Assembly: GCF_008017535.1 (NCBI RefSeq)
Contig: NZ_VRUA01000006.1
Coordinates: 62,001 to 126,000, forward strand
Direction of reading: 5' to 3'
DNA length: 64,000 nucleotides
Origin: Ottowia flava
GTDB lineage: Bacteria > Pseudomonadota > Gammaproteobacteria > Burkholderiales > Burkholderiaceae_C
Part shown: in pieces, positions 48,837-58,269 of the stretch
Position numbering within the stretch: the stretch's first letter is position 1
Layout of the letters: each line of letters begins with the position of its first letter
Notes under the pieces: generated by a model
What the model was told of the DNA's origin: nothing
Seen by the model: only the letters and a program-made list of their open reading frames with translations
Databases searched by the model: none
Program-made: the position numbers and the translations under genes

Positions 48837-50465
48837 ATGCTCGGCCTGATGCAGCAACACCCGCTCTTGATTTCCAGCCTCATCGACTTTGCTGCGCGCC
48901 ACCACGGCGACGGTCAGGTCGTTTCGCGCCGGGTCGAGGGAGACATTCACCGCTACACCTGGGCCGACGTGCAGCGACGCTCCAAGCAACTGGCGAAGGC
49001 GCTCGACGACGAAGGGCTGAAAGCTGGCGAGCGCGTCGGCACGCTGGCCTGGAACGGCTACCGCCACCTGGAGCTGTATTTCGGCGTGAGCGGCTCCGAG
49101 CGCGTGCTGCACACCATCAATCCGCGCCTGCTGCCGGAACAGATCGCCTGGATCGCCAACCACGCCGAAGACCAGATCATCTGCTTCGACACGACCTTCC
49201 TGCCCATCATTCAGGGCATCCATGCACACTGCAAGACCGTCAAACGCTGGGTGGCGCTGTGCGACGCTGACAAGCTGCCACAGGACACCGGCATTCCGAA
49301 CCTGGTCAGCTACGAAGCCTGGATCGGCGCGCAGTCGCCCGATTACACCTGGCCCGTGTTCGACGAAAACACCGCCTCGAGCCTGTGCTACACCAGCGGC
49401 ACGACCGGCAACCCCAAGGGCGCGCTGTACAGCCATCGCTCGACGGTGCTGCACGCCTATGCTTCGGCCCTGCCGGACGTGATGGGCCTGAGTGCCAGTG
49501 ATTCGGCGCTGCCGGTGGTGCCGATGTTCCACGTCAACGCGTGGGGCATGCCGTATTCGGCTGCGATGGTGGGCTGCAAGCTGGTGTTCCCTGGTCCAGC
49601 GCTGGATGGCAAGTCGGTGTACGAACTGATCGAGGGGGAGAAGGTCACATTCGCTGCCGGCGTGCCCACGGTGTGGCAGATGCTGCTGGGTTATGTGGGC
49701 CAGAACAAGCTCAAGTTCTCGACGCTCAAGCGAACCGTGATCGGTGGCTCTGCTTGCCCGCCAGCCATGATCACGGCGTTCCGCGACCAGTATGGCGTGG
49801 ACGTCCTGCACGCCTGGGGCATGACCGAGATGAGCCCGCTGGGCACGCTGTGCAGCCTGAAGGAAAAGCACCGCGATCTGCCCGAAGCCGACAAGATGAA
49901 GCTGCGGCTCAAGCAGGGTCGGGCGATCTTCGGGGTCGACATGAAGATTGTGGGCGCCGACGGTCAGGATCAGCCTTGGGACGGCACGACCTACGGTGAC
50001 CTTTACGTCAAGGGTCCGTGGATCCTGGGCCGCTATTTCAAGGATGAGGGCGGCGACCCGTTGGAGGACGGCTGGTTCCCGACCGGCGACGTGGCCACCA
50101 TCGATGCCGACGGCTTCATGCAGATCACCGACCGCAGCAAGGACGTGATCAAGTCCGGCGGCGAGTGGATCAGCTCGATCGACGTGGAAAACACCGCCAT
50201 GGCCCATCCGGCGGTGGCCATGGCCGCCTGCATTGGCATGCCGCACCCGAAGTGGGACGAGCGCCCGATCGTAGCGGTGGCGCTCAAGCCTGGCGCGCAG
50301 GTCACGCGCGAGGAACTGCTGCAGTTCTTTGAGGGCAAGATGGCCAAGTGGCAGATCCCCGACGACGTGGTGTTTGTTGACGCGATCCCGCTTGGCGCCA
50401 CCGGCAAGATGCTCAAGACCAAGCTGCGCGAGCAGTTGAAGGACTACAAGCTGCCCTCGCTTTGA
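48837..50465 (+). CDS. Fatty-acyl/3-methylmercaptopropionyl-CoA ligase-like AMP-binding enzyme
   Basis: The 542-residue acyl-CoA synthetase has A3 motif [43 protein letters not shown], and hinge/A10 motifs [17 protein letters not shown] and [11 protein letters not shown]. The N terminus [20 protein letters not shown] is characteristic of a medium-chain/DmdB-like branch. ATG 48837 is chosen, with GGAG about 8 nt upstream. The frame is open 54 codons further but without homology. It lies 122 bp before a LivK gene and livHMGF, suggesting that an imported acid is activated to its CoA thioester. Confidence 0.9.
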   Translation: MLGLMQQHPLLISSLIDFAARHHGDGQVVSRRVEGDIHRYTWADVQRRSKQLAKALDDEGLKAGERVGTLAWNGYRHLELYFGVSGSERVLHTINPRLLPEQIAWIANHAEDQIICFDTTFLPIIQGIHAHCKTVKRWVALCDADKLPQDTGIPNLVSYEAWIGAQSPDYTWPVFDENTASSLCYTSGTTGNPKGALYSHRSTVLHAYASALPDVMGLSASDSALPVVPMFHVNAWGMPYSAAMVGCKLVFPGPALDGKSVYELIEGEKVTFAAGVPTVWQMLLGYVGQNKLKFSTLKRTVIGGSACPPAMITAFRDQYGVDVLHAWGMTEMSPLGTLCSLKEKHRDLPEADKMKLRLKQGRAIFGVDMKIVGADGQDQPWDGTTYGDLYVKGPWILGRYFKDEGGDPLEDGWFPTGDVATIDADGFMQITDRSKDVIKSGGEWISSIDVENTAMAHPAVAMAACIGMPHPKWDERPIVAVALKPGAQVTREELLQFFEGKMAKWQIPDDVVFVDAIPLGATGKMLKTKLREQLKDYKLPSL

Positions 50466-50587
50466 CGTCGTCAAATTTTTGGGGTTGACGCGTCGGCGAC
50501 ACCCCCTCGGGAAAGCCCGGCTGTGTTTCGTTGGCTGCGCACTTACTCTGCGGATTGTTCGTGATCGACAACCCAGGAGACCAGACG

Positions 50588-51820
50588 ATGAAGTTCGCAG
50601 TGAAGGTGCTGGCCGGTGCGGCCATGGTGGCGGCCCTGACCGCAGCCCATGCGCAAAAAGGTGAAACCGTCAAGATCGCGCTGATTGACCCCCAAACCGG
50701 TCTGATGGGCCCGCTGGGCACCAACCAGATGCACAGTTGGCAGTATTTTGCCGACGAGTTCAGCAAGAACAACCCGGCGGGCGTCAAGTTCCAGATCGTC
50801 GCGTTCGACAACAAGCTGAGCCCCGCCGAAAGCGCCAACGCGCTGAAAGCCGCCATCGACCAGGGTGTGCGCTACGTCGCGCAGGGCAATGGTTCGTCGG
50901 TGGCCGCAGCGCTGATCGACGGCATCACCAAGCACAACGAGCGCAACCCCGGCAAGGAGATGATGTATCTCAACTACGCGGCGGTCGATCCGGACTTCAC
51001 CAACAGCAAGTGCAACTACTGGCACTTCCGTTTCGACGCCGACACCTCCATGAAGATCGAGGCGATGACGACCTTCATGAAGGACCAGAAGGACGTTCAC
51101 AAGGTCTACCTGCTGAACCAGAACTACTCGCACGGCCAGCAGGTTGCCAAGTTCGCCAAGGAAGCCCTGAAGCGCAAGCGGCCCGACGTCCAGATCGTCG
51201 GCGAAGATCTGCACCCACTGGCCCAGGTGCGCGACTTCGCGCCCTACATCGCCAAGATCAAGGCCGCGGGCGCAGACACCGTCATCACGGGCAACTGGGG
51301 GTCGGACCTGGCGCTGCTGATCAAGGCGGCGAAGGAAGGCGGCTACGACGGCAAGTTCTTCACCTACTACACCGGCGTGACCGGCACGCCCACGGCGCTC
51401 GGCAGCACGGGTGAGGGGAAGGTGTTCCAGGTCGCCTACTCGCACTACAACATGGGCGGCCAGATGGGCAAGTGGATGGAAGGGTTCAAGGCGCGCTTCA
51501 AGGACGACATGTTCACGGGTGCCATCCCCGCTGCCTTCATCGGCCTGACACAGGCCATGGCCAACGCCAAGTCGACGGATCCGGTCAAGGTGGCCAAGGC
51601 GCTCGAAGGGCTCAAGTACAAGAGCTACAACGGCGACGTCGAGATGCGCAAGACCGACCATCAGCTGCAGCAGCCGCTCTACATCACGATGTGGCAGAAA
51701 GCCGGTGGCAAGTACCCCTACAGCCCCGAGAACACCGGCATGACGCTGGTGCCGGTGGCGGAGTACCCCTCGTACGTCTCCAGCACGCCGACCAGCTGCG
51801 CAATGAAGCGCCCGTCCTGA
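50588..51820 (+). CDS. LivK-type periplasmic branched-chain amino acid/aromatic binding protein
   Basis: The 410-residue protein has a signal peptide ending ALTAAHAQ. The Peripla_BP_6 fold follows: ETVKIALIDPQTGLMGPLG, VKFQIVAFDNKLSPAESANALKAAIDQGVRYV, VYLLNQNYSHGQQVAKF and ADTVITGNWGSDLALLIKAA. It is the cognate binding protein of the downstream permease. A perfect 10-bp terminator hairpin follows it, which should give it more mRNA than livHMGF. Confidence 0.93.
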   Translation: MKFAVKVLAGAAMVAALTAAHAQKGETVKIALIDPQTGLMGPLGTNQMHSWQYFADEFSKNNPAGVKFQIVAFDNKLSPAESANALKAAIDQGVRYVAQGNGSSVAAALIDGITKHNERNPGKEMMYLNYAAVDPDFTNSKCNYWHFRFDADTSMKIEAMTTFMKDQKDVHKVYLLNQNYSHGQQVAKFAKEALKRKRPDVQIVGEDLHPLAQVRDFAPYIAKIKAAGADTVITGNWGSDLALLIKAAKEGGYDGKFFTYYTGVTGTPTALGSTGEGKVFQVAYSHYNMGGQMGKWMEGFKARFKDDMFTGAIPAAFIGLTQAMANAKSTDPVKVAKALEGLKYKSYNGDVEMRKTDHQLQQPLYITMWQKAGGKYPYSPENTGMTLVPVAEYPSYVSSTPTSCAMKRPS

Positions 51821-51834
51821 GGCCGTGGCGCCCA

Positions 51835-51865
51835 CTGGCGTTGCTTTGGCAACGCCAGATTTTTT
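51835..51865 (+). terminator. Intrinsic terminator between the binding protein and livH
   Basis: CTGGCGTTGC (51835-51844) and GCAACGCCAG (51849-51858) pair perfectly around TTTG. An A and six T residues follow. Because livHMGF continues on the same strand 106 bp later, it probably acts as a partial terminator setting a high binding-protein to permease ratio. A separate promoter in the gap is possible. Confidence 0.88.
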
Positions 51866-51971
51866 GCATGCGCGTCCTGCGCGTGCGTTCTGCAGCTAGC
51901 ATGAGACAGCGCGCCCAGAGCCGATGCGGCGAGGGCGTGCGGCGGTGCCGCATTCGAGAAGGGTTTTCCGG

Positions 51972-53006
51972 ATGGAGTTTTTCATCATCTCCATGCTCAA
52001 TGGCTTGAGCTATGGGTTGTTGCTGTTCATGCTCAGCTCGGGGCTCACGCTCATTTTCAGCATGATGGGCGTGCTCAATTTCGCCCACGCCAGCTTCTAC
52101 ATGCTGGGCGCCTACATCGGCTACACCTTGTCGGGGATCGTCGGCTTCTGGCCGGCGCTGATCATCGCGCCGCTGGTGGTGGGGTTGCTGGGCGCGATGT
52201 TCGAGCGCTACAGCCTGCGCAAGGTGCACAAGTTCGGCCACGTGCCAGAACTGCTGGTGACCTTCGGTCTCTCGTACATCATCCTCGAGGTCGTGCAGCT
52301 GATCTGGGGTCGCCCGGCGGTGGAGTTCCGGCCGCCGTCGATCCTGCAGGGCCCAGCCTTCACCCTGATCAACAGTTCTGTTGACGGCATGCGTTTCGTC
52401 TGGGGTGCGGCCCCTGACGGCGCTTGCCGCGCGGCCGATGCCGCGGTGCGCATCGTCTGCTCGCCGTTCCCCGCCACGCGGGCGCTGATGATGCTGGTGG
52501 CGGTGCTGATGCTGCTCGGCATCTGGCTGCTGCTGACGCGCACGCGCATCGGCTACGTGATCCAGGCGGCGCTGACGCACCCGGACATGGTCGAGGCACT
52601 GGGCCACAACGTGCCGCGCGTGTTCATGCTGGTGTTTGGTGCGGGCACGGCACTGGCCGGTCTGGCCGGCGTGATCGGCGGCAGTACCTTCGTGACCGAG
52701 CCGGCGATGGCCGCCACGGTCGGCTCGATCATCTTCGTGGTCGTCGTCGTGGGGGGCATGGGATCGCTGGCGGGGGCGTTCGTGGCCTCGCTGCTGATCG
52801 GTGTGATCCAGACCTTTGCCGTGGCCATCGACTATTCGTTCCTGACCTTTGCCGATCAGGTGGGGCTGCAGCTCAGCGACGCGCTGCGCGACAAGTCGGT
52901 GTTCAAGCTGACGTTGTCCCAGGTGGCCCCCATCCTGCCGTATCTGTTTCTGGTGCTGATCCTGATCTTCCGCCCCCGCGGACTCTTGGGCGCGAGGGAG
53001 AGCTGA
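51972..53006 (+). CDS. livH: Branched-chain amino acid-type ABC permease LivH
   Basis: The 344-residue permease has eight or so hydrophobic segments. It starts MEFFIISMLNGLSYGLLLFMLSSGLTLIFSMMGVLNFAHASFYMLGAY, the LivH hallmark, and later has GGMGSLAGAFVASLLIGVIQT. The periplasmic stretch near 118-170 (PPSILQGPAF through CRAADAAVRIVCSPFP, two Cys) is longer than in classical LivH. It lies 4 bp before livM. The substrate class is inferred from the family, and the CoA ligase and beta-oxidation context favours a carboxylate. Confidence 0.93.
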   Translation: MEFFIISMLNGLSYGLLLFMLSSGLTLIFSMMGVLNFAHASFYMLGAYIGYTLSGIVGFWPALIIAPLVVGLLGAMFERYSLRKVHKFGHVPELLVTFGLSYIILEVVQLIWGRPAVEFRPPSILQGPAFTLINSSVDGMRFVWGAAPDGACRAADAAVRIVCSPFPATRALMMLVAVLMLLGIWLLLTRTRIGYVIQAALTHPDMVEALGHNVPRVFMLVFGAGTALAGLAGVIGGSTFVTEPAMAATVGSIIFVVVVVGGMGSLAGAFVASLLIGVIQTFAVAIDYSFLTFADQVGLQLSDALRDKSVFKLTLSQVAPILPYLFLVLILIFRPRGLLGARES

Positions 53007-53010
53007 GCGC

Positions 53011-54315
53011 ATGACCACCGCAGTTCAACCCACCGCGCCCGCGCGCTTCACCACGCGCCGCGCGCTCATCTGGGGCGGCTTTGCCCTCGTGCTGATCGTG
53101 GCGCCGCTGATTTTCTCCAGCAACCTGGGCGTGACCATGCTCGCGCAGATGGGCATCGCCATCATCGCCTGCCTGTCCTACAACATCCTGTTGGGGCAGG
53201 GCGGCATGCTGAGCTTTGGCCACGCCGTCTATACCGGCCTGGGTTCGTACGCCGCCATCCACGTGCTGAACGCCGTGTCTGCCGGGCGCTGGCACCTGCC
53301 GGTCAGCCTGATTCCGCTGGTGGGCGCCGTGGCAGGCGTTTTCTTTGCGTCGCTGCTGGGCTACGTCACCACCAAAAAGTCCGGCACCACCTTCGCCATG
53401 ATCACCTTGGGCATCGCCGAGCTGGTGTTCGCCATGTCGCTGATGATTCCCGAGTTCTTTGGGGGCGAGGCAGGTGTGTCCGGCAACCGCGTGGTCGGTG
53501 AACCGGTTCTGGGCATCACGTTCGGCCCGGCGCGCCAGCTGTACTACCTGATTGCGCTCTACACCTTGGTGTGCGTGGCGGCCATGTACGCATTCACGCA
53601 AACGCCGCTCGGGCGCATGCTGAACGCCGTGCGCGACAACCCGGAACGGGTGGAGTTCATCGGGTACAGCAGCCAGCGGGTGCGCTACTTTTCCTTCATC
53701 GTCGCGGGCTTTTTTGCCGGTATCGCGGGCGGGCTGGGCGCACTGCAGTTCGAGCTGGTGACGGCCGAGGTGGTGGGGCCGGTGCGCTCGGGCGGCTACC
53801 TGCTGTTCACCTTCCTGGGCGGCGCCACGGTGTTCTTCGGGCCCATCATCGGCGGCGTGCTGATGATTCTGGCTTCGGTCCTGCTGTCCGAGTTGACCAA
53901 GGCCTGGCTGCTGTACCTGGGCCTGATCTTCGTCTTCATGGTGATGTACGCGCCGGGCGGTATCGCCAGCCTGATCATGATGAACGTGCGTGTCGCGGCG
54001 CACGGCAAGTTCGGACGCGTGCTGCCCAGCCTGCTGGCCATGCTGGCCGCTGGCCTGGTGATGCTGGCAGGGGCCGGTGCGCTGATCGAGATGATCTACC
54101 ACCTGCAGCTCAACAGCGCGATGGGCGACGAGCTGCGCTACCTGGGCCTGAGCTTGCACGCGCGCAGCGCGGCGTCCTGGCTCGGTGCCGCGGCGGTGTT
54201 CGGCGTGGGCGTGGTTCTGCTGGAGCTGGCCCGCCGCCGGTATGCGGCGCACTGGGGCCAGGTGCAGTCAGAGATCGAGAACGCCGCACGCGCCGGGGAA
54301 GGAGCGCCCGCATGA
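53011..54315 (+). CDS. livM: Branched-chain amino acid-type ABC permease LivM with C-terminal extension
   Basis: The 434-residue protein has the LivM core: LSYNILLGQGGMLSFGHAVYTGLGSYA, TKKSGTTFAMITLGIAELV and TPLGRMLNAVRDNPERVEFIGY, ending around MYAPGGIASLIM (about residue 325). About 105 further residues follow, with two extra hydrophobic segments (LLAMLAAGLVMLAGAGALI and SWLGAAAVFGVGVVLLEL). Ordinary LivM proteins are nearer 320-350 residues. The stop overlaps livG by ATGA. Confidence 0.93.
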   Translation: MTTAVQPTAPARFTTRRALIWGGFALVLIVAPLIFSSNLGVTMLAQMGIAIIACLSYNILLGQGGMLSFGHAVYTGLGSYAAIHVLNAVSAGRWHLPVSLIPLVGAVAGVFFASLLGYVTTKKSGTTFAMITLGIAELVFAMSLMIPEFFGGEAGVSGNRVVGEPVLGITFGPARQLYYLIALYTLVCVAAMYAFTQTPLGRMLNAVRDNPERVEFIGYSSQRVRYFSFIVAGFFAGIAGGLGALQFELVTAEVVGPVRSGGYLLFTFLGGATVFFGPIIGGVLMILASVLLSELTKAWLLYLGLIFVFMVMYAPGGIASLIMMNVRVAAHGKFGRVLPSLLAMLAAGLVMLAGAGALIEMIYHLQLNSAMGDELRYLGLSLHARSAASWLGAAAVFGVGVVLLELARRRYAAHWGQVQSEIENAARAGEGAPA

Positions 54316-55106
54316 GCGAGTCCACCCACCACTCGGCCCCCTGTGCCATCGAACTCAAAGACCTGCACAAGAGCTTTGGCAAGACGCAGATCATCCGCGG
54401 CGCCAACCTGGCGGTGCGCCCGGGCGAGCGCGTGGCCATCATCGGCCCCAACGGCGCTGGCAAGTCCACGCTGTTCAATCTGATCAGCGGGCGCCTGGTG
54501 CCCACCAGCGGCGAAGTGCTGCTGAACGGCCAGCGCATCGACGGCAAGAAGCCGTACGAGATCAACCGCATGGGGCTGTCGCGCAGTTTCCAGATCACCA
54601 ACATCTTCCCCAAGCTCAGCGTGTTCGAGAACCTGCGCTGCGCCGTGCTGTGGAAGCTGGGCTACCGCTACACCTTCCTGCGCTTTCTCTCGCGCATGCA
54701 CGATGCCAACGCACGCACCGAAGAGCTGCTGCGCATGATTCAGCTGGAACATAAGCGCGACGTGCTGGCCACCAACCTGCCGTACGCCGAGCAGCGCGCG
54801 CTGGAGATCGGCGTGACCATCGCCGGCGGCGCCGACGTGATCCTGCTTGACGAACCGACCGCCGGCATGAGCAAGAGCGAGACGCGCCACTTCATCGAGC
54901 TGATCCGCCAGGTCACACAGGGCAAGACGCTGCTGACGGTGGAGCACGACATGGGCGTGGTCTTCGGCCTGGCCGACAAGATCGCGGTGGTCGTCTACGG
55001 CGAGGTGATCGCCTTCGACACGCCCGAAGCCGTGCGCGCCAACGCGCGCGTGCAGGAGGCGTACCTCGGGTCGTCCATCGCGGACGCGCAGGCACAGGGG
55101 CATTGA
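54312..55106 (+). CDS. livG: ABC transporter ATP-binding protein LivG
   Basis: The 264-residue ATPase has Walker A GPNGAGKST, a LivG-type signature region NLPYAEQRALEIG, and Walker B VILLDEPTAGMS followed by VEHDMGVVFGLADKIAVV. The LPY-x-x-QR form of the signature is normal for LivG. It starts within the livM stop (ATGA) and ends 2 bp before the livF ATG. It energises the LivHM permease together with LivF. Confidence 0.95.
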   Translation: MSESTHHSAPCAIELKDLHKSFGKTQIIRGANLAVRPGERVAIIGPNGAGKSTLFNLISGRLVPTSGEVLLNGQRIDGKKPYEINRMGLSRSFQITNIFPKLSVFENLRCAVLWKLGYRYTFLRFLSRMHDANARTEELLRMIQLEHKRDVLATNLPYAEQRALEIGVTIAGGADVILLDEPTAGMSKSETRHFIELIRQVTQGKTLLTVEHDMGVVFGLADKIAVVVYGEVIAFDTPEAVRANARVQEAYLGSSIADAQAQGH

Positions 55107-55108
55107 GC

Positions 55109-55804
55109 ATGTTGAAAGTCCAGGACCTGCACGCCTACTACGGCAAGAGCCATGTGCTGCACGGCGTCAACTTCGACGTGCAGCCGGGCGAGATCGTGGC
55201 GCTCCTCGGGCGCAACGGCTCGGGCCGTTCCACCACCGCCAAGGCCATCATGGGCCTGGTGCACGCCGAAGGCACGATCGACTGGAACGGCCAGTCGCTG
55301 CTCAAGCGCAAGGCCTATGAGATCGCCAAGCTCGGCCTGGGCTACGTGCCCGAGTCGCGCGACATCTTCCCGCGCCTCACGGTGCACCAGAACCTGATGC
55401 TGGGCGAGAAGGGCGGCAAGAAGGCCAGCCGCTGGACCTACGACGACATGTACGCCATGTTTCCGCGCCTTCAGGAGCGGCAGAACACCGAGGCGGGCGT
55501 GATGTCGGGCGGTGAGCAACAGATGCTCACGCTGTGCCGTACGCTGATGGGCGACCCCGACCTCATCATCATCGACGAGCCGACCGAAGGCCTGGCGCCC
55601 AAGATCGTCGAACTGGTGGGCGAGTACCTGAAAAAGCTGAAGGACCGCGGCATCTCGGTGCTGCTGATCGAGCAGAAGCTCACGATCGCCATGCACATCT
55701 CCGACCGCACCCTGGTCATGGGGCACGGCAGCATCGTCTTTGACGGCACGCCCGACCAGCTGCGCGCCGACGCGGCCACGCGCAAGGAGTGGCTGGAGGT
55801 CTGA
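55109..55804 (+). CDS. livF: ABC transporter ATP-binding protein LivF with Walker A Lys-to-Arg
   Basis: The 231-residue ATPase has signature MSGGEQQMLTLCRTL, Walker B LIIIDEPTEGLAP and the switch region LLIEQKLTIAMHISDR. The Walker A reads GRNGSGRSTT, so the invariant lysine is Arg40 (codon CGT). ATG 55109 is chosen over TTG 55103. It is the last gene of livHMGF. The substitution could weaken or abolish ATP hydrolysis at its site, leaving LivG to drive transport. Confidence 0.93.
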   Translation: MLKVQDLHAYYGKSHVLHGVNFDVQPGEIVALLGRNGSGRSTTAKAIMGLVHAEGTIDWNGQSLLKRKAYEIAKLGLGYVPESRDIFPRLTVHQNLMLGEKGGKKASRWTYDDMYAMFPRLQERQNTEAGVMSGGEQQMLTLCRTLMGDPDLIIIDEPTEGLAPKIVELVGEYLKKLKDRGISVLLIEQKLTIAMHISDRTLVMGHGSIVFDGTPDQLRADAATRKEWLEV

Positions 55805-55869
55805 TCTGCCATGCCCGCCTCGGCGGTCGGTGCTCAGGCCTGTGCGGGGGGAGCAGCGTGGTAGCGGTT

Positions 55870-55926
55870 TTTGCTATCAATAGACTAGCTGACCGCGCGG
55901 GTGGCAGTAGGGCCAGAGGCCAAATA
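55870..55926 (-). repeat. Dispersed repeat copy R18
   Basis: Reverse orientation: TTTGCTATCAATAGACTAGC, GACCGCGCGGGTGGCAGTAG, then GGCCAGAGGCCAAATAG. It lies between livF and the multifunctional beta-oxidation gene, in a 292-bp gap with no other clear feature. Confidence 0.8.
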
Positions 55927-56096
55927 GTCTGGTATTTGTAACGAGCGGCAATTCCTCTGCCGCGGTACTTGTCCCTGCGGCGACATTCGCCGTTGCGGGG
56001 CCTCGGCGCATCTTCCACAATCGACGGTTGATCCCGGATACGGCGCCCGGCGTTGTATCGTTCGCTTCGTTGCACAACCCAGAGGAATTCGCATCC

Positions 56097-58211
56097 ATGA
56101 CCGCTGAGTACAAAGTCCAAGGAGACGTGGCCGTCATCACCCTGAACAACCCGCCGGTCAACGGCCTGGGTTACGACACACGGGTGGGCATCACCGACGC
56201 CCTGGAAAAGGCCAACAACGACCCGGCCGTCAAGGCCATCGTGCTGACCGGCGCGGGCAAGGCGTTTTCAGGTGGCGCGGACATCCGCGAGTTCAACGAC
56301 ATCACCAAAGCCATGCGCGAGCCGATCCTGTTGTCGGTCATCCTCGCGGTCGAAAATTCGCGCAAGCCCGTGGTGGCTGCTGTGCATTCGGTCGTCATGG
56401 GCGGCGGGCTGGAATTGGCGCTCGGCGCGCACTACCGCATCGCCGCGCCGGGCACCAAGGTCGCGCTGCCGGAAGTCAAGCTGGGCCTGATCCCCGGCGC
56501 GGGCGGCACGCAGCGCCTGCCGCGCGTGCTGGGCGTGGAAACCGCGCTGAACATGATCGTCAGCGGCGAGCCCGTCAACAGCGACGTGCTGGCCGGCCTG
56601 CCGGGCCAGAAGCTGTTCGACCAGCTCAGCGCCACGCCCGAATCGCTGATGGACGAAGCCATCGCGCTGGCGCAGAAGGTGGCTGCCCAGCATGCCGACG
56701 GCAGCGCGCTGCCGCTGGTGCGCAACCTGCCGTGCAAGCACCCGCAGGGCGACGCGTACTTCCAGTTTGCGCGCAACATGGTCAAGGGCATGGCCAAGAA
56801 CTTCCCCGCGCCCGTCAAGTGCGTGGACGCGGTCGAGATCGCCACCAAGTACAAGTTCGACGAAGGCCTGGCGCGCGAACGCGAAATCTTCACCAACCTG
56901 ATGCAGACGCCCGAGTGCAAGGCGCTGCGCCACATCTTCGCGGCTGAGCGTGCCGCGTCCAAGATTCCCGACGTGGGCAGCGACGTCAAGCCGCGCGACG
57001 TGAAGACCGTGGGCGTGATCGGCGCCGGCACCATGGGTGGCGGCATCGCCATGAACTTCCTGAACGCTGGCATCCCCGTCACGATGCTCGAGACCAAGCA
57101 GGAGGCGCTGGACCGCGGCGTTGCCACGATCAAGAAGAACTACGAAGCCCAGGTCAAGAAGGGCAAGCTGAAGGCAGACAAGTACGAGCAGCGCATGGCC
57201 CTGCTCAAGACCACGCTGGACTACGCCGACCTGAAAGACGCCGACCTCATCATCGAAGCGGTGTTTGAAGAGCTGGGCGTGAAGGAACAGGTCTTCAAGA
57301 AGCTGGACGAAGTGGCCAAGCCCGGCGCCATCTTGGCGTCCAACACCTCGACGCTGGACGTGGACAAGATCGCCGCGTTCACGAAGCGCCCGCAGGACGT
57401 GGTCGGCATGCACTTCTTCAGCCCGGCCAACGTGATGAAGCTGCTGGAAGTGGTGCGCGGCCAAGCCACGGCCAAGGACGTGCTGGCCACGGTGATGGGC
57501 ATCGCCAAGAAGATCAAGAAGACGGCCGTGGTGTCGGGCGTGTGCGACGGCTTCATCGGCAACCGCATGATCGAGCAGTACAGCCGCCAGGCCGGCTTCA
57601 TGCTGGACGAGGGCGCCACGCCCCAGCAGGTCGACAAGGCGATCGAGAAGTTCGGTTTTGCCATGGGCCCGTTCCGCATGGGCGATCTGGCGGGCAACGA
57701 TATTGGCTGGGCGATCCGCAAGCGCCGCGCCGTCGAGCGCGCCGACATGAAGTACAGCGCCACCGCCGACAAGCTGTGCGAGCTGGGCCGCTTCGGACAG
57801 AAAACCGGCGCCGGCTGGTACGACTATCAGCCCGGCAAGCGCGACGCCATCCCGAGCGAGCTGGTGAACAAGATGATCGAAGAGCACCGCGCGTCGCTGG
57901 GCATCAAGCCGCGCAAGATCAGCGACCAGGAAATCGTCGAGCGGCTGGTGTATTCGCTGGTCAACGAAGCCGCACACATCCTCGAAGACGGCATTGCCAG
58001 CAAGGCGAGCGACATCGACATGGTGTACCTGACCGGCTACGGCTTCCCGATCTGGCGCGGCGGCCCGATGCGCTACGCCGACCAGGTGGGCCTGTTCAAC
58101 GTGGCCGAGAGCATGAAGCGCTTTGCGCGCAATCCGAACGACGACGCCAGCTTCTGGGAGCCAGCGCCGCTGCTCAAGAAGCTCGTGGCCGAAGGCAAGA
58201 ATTTCAACTGA
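56097..58211 (+). CDS. FadB/FadJ-like enoyl-CoA hydratase/3-hydroxyacyl-CoA dehydrogenase
   Basis: This 704-residue fusion has an N-terminal crotonase domain (about 1-190) with GKAFSGGADIREF, GGGLELALGAHYRIA and LPEVKLGLIPGAGGTQRLPR, which contain both catalytic glutamates. The Rossmann dehydrogenase domain follows, with GVIGAGTMGGGIAMNFLNAG (about 309-328), SNTSTLDV, GMHFFSPANVMKLLEVV and CDGFIGNRM, and then C-terminal 3HCDH repeats. It hydrates enoyl-CoA and oxidises the 3-hydroxyacyl-CoA. ATG 56097 gives the domain start. It is 58 bp before the thiolase gene, with repeat copy R19 between them. Confidence 0.95.
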   Translation: MTAEYKVQGDVAVITLNNPPVNGLGYDTRVGITDALEKANNDPAVKAIVLTGAGKAFSGGADIREFNDITKAMREPILLSVILAVENSRKPVVAAVHSVVMGGGLELALGAHYRIAAPGTKVALPEVKLGLIPGAGGTQRLPRVLGVETALNMIVSGEPVNSDVLAGLPGQKLFDQLSATPESLMDEAIALAQKVAAQHADGSALPLVRNLPCKHPQGDAYFQFARNMVKGMAKNFPAPVKCVDAVEIATKYKFDEGLAREREIFTNLMQTPECKALRHIFAAERAASKIPDVGSDVKPRDVKTVGVIGAGTMGGGIAMNFLNAGIPVTMLETKQEALDRGVATIKKNYEAQVKKGKLKADKYEQRMALLKTTLDYADLKDADLIIEAVFEELGVKEQVFKKLDEVAKPGAILASNTSTLDVDKIAAFTKRPQDVVGMHFFSPANVMKLLEVVRGQATAKDVLATVMGIAKKIKKTAVVSGVCDGFIGNRMIEQYSRQAGFMLDEGATPQQVDKAIEKFGFAMGPFRMGDLAGNDIGWAIRKRRAVERADMKYSATADKLCELGRFGQKTGAGWYDYQPGKRDAIPSELVNKMIEEHRASLGIKPRKISDQEIVERLVYSLVNEAAHILEDGIASKASDIDMVYLTGYGFPIWRGGPMRYADQVGLFNVAESMKRFARNPNDDASFWEPAPLLKKLVAEGKNFN

Positions 58212-58262
58212 AATTGGCTTCTAGCCCTTACCAGAAAAGCGCAACCAGCTATCAATTCAGGA
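58212..58262 (+). repeat. Dispersed repeat copy R19
   Basis: Forward orientation, divergent centre: AATTGGCTTCTAGCCCTTAC, AGCGCAACCAGCTATCAATT. It abuts the stop of the upstream gene and ends at the AGGAG ribosome-binding site of the thiolase gene, so it fills the whole intra-operon gap. Confidence 0.75.
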
Positions 58263-58269
58263 GTATTCA

